A stretch of 6,216 nucleotides of DNA. Source: Alphaproteobacteria bacterium (GTDB taxonomy: Bacteria > Pseudomonadota > Alphaproteobacteria > JAJFFI01). Positions 4,991 to 6,216 of the stretch are shown piece by piece. The position numbers and the translations under genes are program-made. A model generated the notes under the pieces. It did no database searches. It was not told the origin of the DNA and was given only the letters and a program-made list of their open reading frames with translations. The stretch covers positions 1 through 6,216 of the forward strand of contig JAJFFI010000253.1 of assembly GCA_021776755.1 (NCBI GenBank), in the 5' to 3' direction. Position 1 is the first letter of the stretch, and each line of letters opens with the position of its first letter.

Positions 4991-6102
4991 TCGCCGGGCC
5001 CCGATGGTTGCTGAACTTCAGCCGAGTCGTGAATGACTTCGTCGTCACCTTCACCTTTGTAGATCGGGCTTTCCAGATAGTTTCGGAGCGCAAAGCGCGA
5101 CAGGACGCCGATGACGGCCGCAACCGGCACCGCAAGCAGGATGCCGGTAAATCCAAGCAACGTGCCGCCGGCCAGCAGGGCGAAGATGATCCACACCGCA
5201 TGCAACTTCACCCGGTCGCCAACGAGCTTGGGCGACAGGAAATTGCCTTCGACGAACTGGCCAATCAGCACGATGCCGACGACGATCCCGACCGAGAGCA
5301 GGTCCCCGTGCTGGGCTGCGGCGAGACCCGCGGCCGCGACCAGCGCGAACAACGAGCCGACGTAGGGGATAAAGCTGAGGATTCCCGCGATGAGTCCGAC
5401 GATCAGCCCGAACTGGAGCCCCGCAAGCGTCAGCCCGATCGCATAGTAGAGACCGAGCGACAGGCAGACCAGGCCCTGTCCGCGTACGAAGCCCGCCAGC
5501 GTGCGGTCGATCTCGCGGAACTGTTCGCGGATGGTGTCGGCATGTTCGCGGGGCAGCCAGCCGTTGATCTTGGCGGTCATCTTGTCCCAGTCACGGAGCA
5601 GGTAGAAGCACACGACCGGCGTGATGAAGAGCAGCGAGAGTACGTTCGCGAGCGCCATCCCGCCCGACCAGATCCCGCCGAGCAAGGTGCCGAGCCATTG
5701 GATGGCCTGGCCGCCATACTCGCTGATCGCGTCCCTGATCCTGGCAAATCCTTCAGAGGGTACGCGGGCCTCGACCTGCTGGACCAACCCCGTGATCCAG
5801 GTTTGAAACCCTTCGAGATATCCGGGCAGATTCTTCGAGAATTCGAACAGCTGGCGCGCGAGGACCGGCACTACGAGCATGAAGACAGCAATAAGCAGCA
5901 GGAAGAAGATGACCGTGATGATCGTCGTCGCCCACATCCGGGAGCATCCCCAGTCCTCGAGCTTGTCGGCCGCCGGGTCGAGGAAATAGGCAACCGCCAT
6001 CGCTGCCACGAAGGGCACGAGGACTCCCCGCAACACCCAGAGCAGCAGAAGCGCCACAAGCAGGCCGATGACCCAGAAGCGAATCTGATTCGATGTGGAC
6101 AT
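4987..6102 (-). CDS. AI-2E family transporter (PerM family)
   Basis: 371 residues from ATG 6102, normal for the family. The layout is an N-terminal pair of helices (about 8-41), a helix at 57-81, an amphipathic soluble stretch (about 85-140), helices at 145-169, a second soluble stretch, then helices from 205 to 337. Family marks are TPVVCFYLLRDWD (161-173), FIPYVGS (244-250), VEGNFLSPKLVG (284-295) and the HAVWIIFALLAGGTLLGFTG block (301-320). The tail after 345 is acidic and cytoplasmic. Members include E. coli TqsA (exports autoinducer 2), PerM and Na+/H+ antiporters; general PerM-type proteins like this one have no settled substrate. A TTG at 6177 would extend the frame by 25 residues, but it lies inside the end of the preceding gene and its sequence is Ser/Gly-rich and unlike the family, so ATG 6102 is chosen. 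Its ribosome site is weak (AGGGAAG lies about 13 bases upstream). Confidence 0.9.
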   Translation of the reverse strand: MSTSNQIRFWVIGLLVALLLLWVLRGVLVPFVAAMAVAYFLDPAADKLEDWGCSRMWATTIITVIFFLLLIAVFMLVVPVLARQLFEFSKNLPGYLEGFQTWITGLVQQVEARVPSEGFARIRDAISEYGGQAIQWLGTLLGGIWSGGMALANVLSLLFITPVVCFYLLRDWDKMTAKINGWLPREHADTIREQFREIDRTLAGFVRGQGLVCLSLGLYYAIGLTLAGLQFGLIVGLIAGILSFIPYVGSLFALVAAAGLAAAQHGDLLSVGIVVGIVLIGQFVEGNFLSPKLVGDRVKLHAVWIIFALLAGGTLLGFTGILLAVPVAAVIGVLSRFALRNYLESPIYKGEGDDEVIHDSAEVQQPSGPGE

Positions 6103-6130
6103 GGTTTCGAGGTTGCTTCCCTGTGTCAGG

Positions 6131-6216
6131 TTACTGCTCTTCGAAGGAGGCGAAGACGCGCCGCCACCATACCGCAAAGTAGGCCAGCCCCGACAGGAAG
6201 GTGGTTCCCGCTACGA
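6131..6216 (-). CDS. C-terminal tail of a membrane protein, probably CDP-alcohol phosphatidyltransferase (cut by window end)
   Basis: On the minus strand an open frame enters from the window edge and stops at TAA (6133-6131). It encodes 27 residues: a hydrophobic segment TTFLSGLAYFAVWW followed by the basic-aromatic end RRVFASFEEQ. A last membrane helix of the form 'T-x-L-S-G-x-x-Y' then Arg-rich end is what CDP-alcohol phosphatidyltransferases (PgsA-like) show, and in alphaproteobacteria I recall such a gene just upstream of the AI-2E/hdaA pair. The catalytic DGxxAR motif is outside the window, so the assignment rests on a short tail and context. It is 28 bases from the AI-2E start and co-directional, so likely in the same operon. 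Confidence 0.6.
   Translation of the reverse strand, partial: VAGTTFLSGLAYFAVWWRRVFASFEEQ

Noticed and set aside
6103..6177. TTG start extending the AI-2E protein by 25 residues
   Set aside because: The TTG lies within the frame of the upstream membrane protein tail, and the translated stretch is unlike any AI-2E N-terminus.

Overview
The window is GC-rich, densely coded bacterial DNA. It most likely comes from an alphaproteobacterium: one end carries an HdaA-type DnaA-related regulator, directly preceded by an AI-2E/PerM membrane protein gene and by the tail of what looks like a CDP-alcohol phosphatidyltransferase gene. I recall this arrangement from alphaproteobacterial genomes. The genus cannot be read from the sequence.

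Left part (1-1213), a catabolic neighbourhood: the 3' end of a 2-hydroxymuconate/2-aminomuconate semialdehyde dehydrogenase (+); an intergenic stretch with a long imperfect palindrome and a possible terminator; a convergent RidA-family gene resembling 2-aminomuconate deaminase (-); and, divergent from it, a short open frame (+) whose end looks like the C-terminus of an amidohydrolase. A semialdehyde dehydrogenase, an aminomuconate-type deaminase and an ACMSD-type amidohydrolase are the enzyme types of the modified meta-cleavage pathway used for 2-aminophenol or 3-hydroxyanthranilate/tryptophan. The fragmentary amidohydrolase suggests the locus has been rearranged or is decaying.

Middle (1245-3055, + strand): a 10-helix auxin efflux carrier (AEC) family transporter overlaps by four bases (ATGA) with a class I SAM-dependent methyltransferase, so the two are probably translationally coupled. 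The methyltransferase ends three bases from the end of the convergent gene on the other strand.

Right part (3059-6216, - strand): an apparent co-directional operon, read right to left: the tail of a CDP-alcohol phosphatidyltransferase-like protein, an AI-2E transporter (PerM family), hdaA (regulatory inactivation of DnaA; GTGA overlap with the transporter), an unusual short-chain dehydrogenase-like protein lacking the catalytic Tyr and Lys, and a small cysteine-poor carboxymuconolactone decarboxylase-like protein. The last two look like accessory metabolic genes attached behind a housekeeping cell-cycle unit. A 17-18 base imperfect inverted repeat lies on either side of the SDR gene. I saw no tRNA, rRNA, CRISPR array, transposase or phage gene, and no clear candidate for a wholly new system. 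The most interesting items are the degenerate SDR with its flanking repeats, the amidohydrolase remnant and the palindromic intergenic element.
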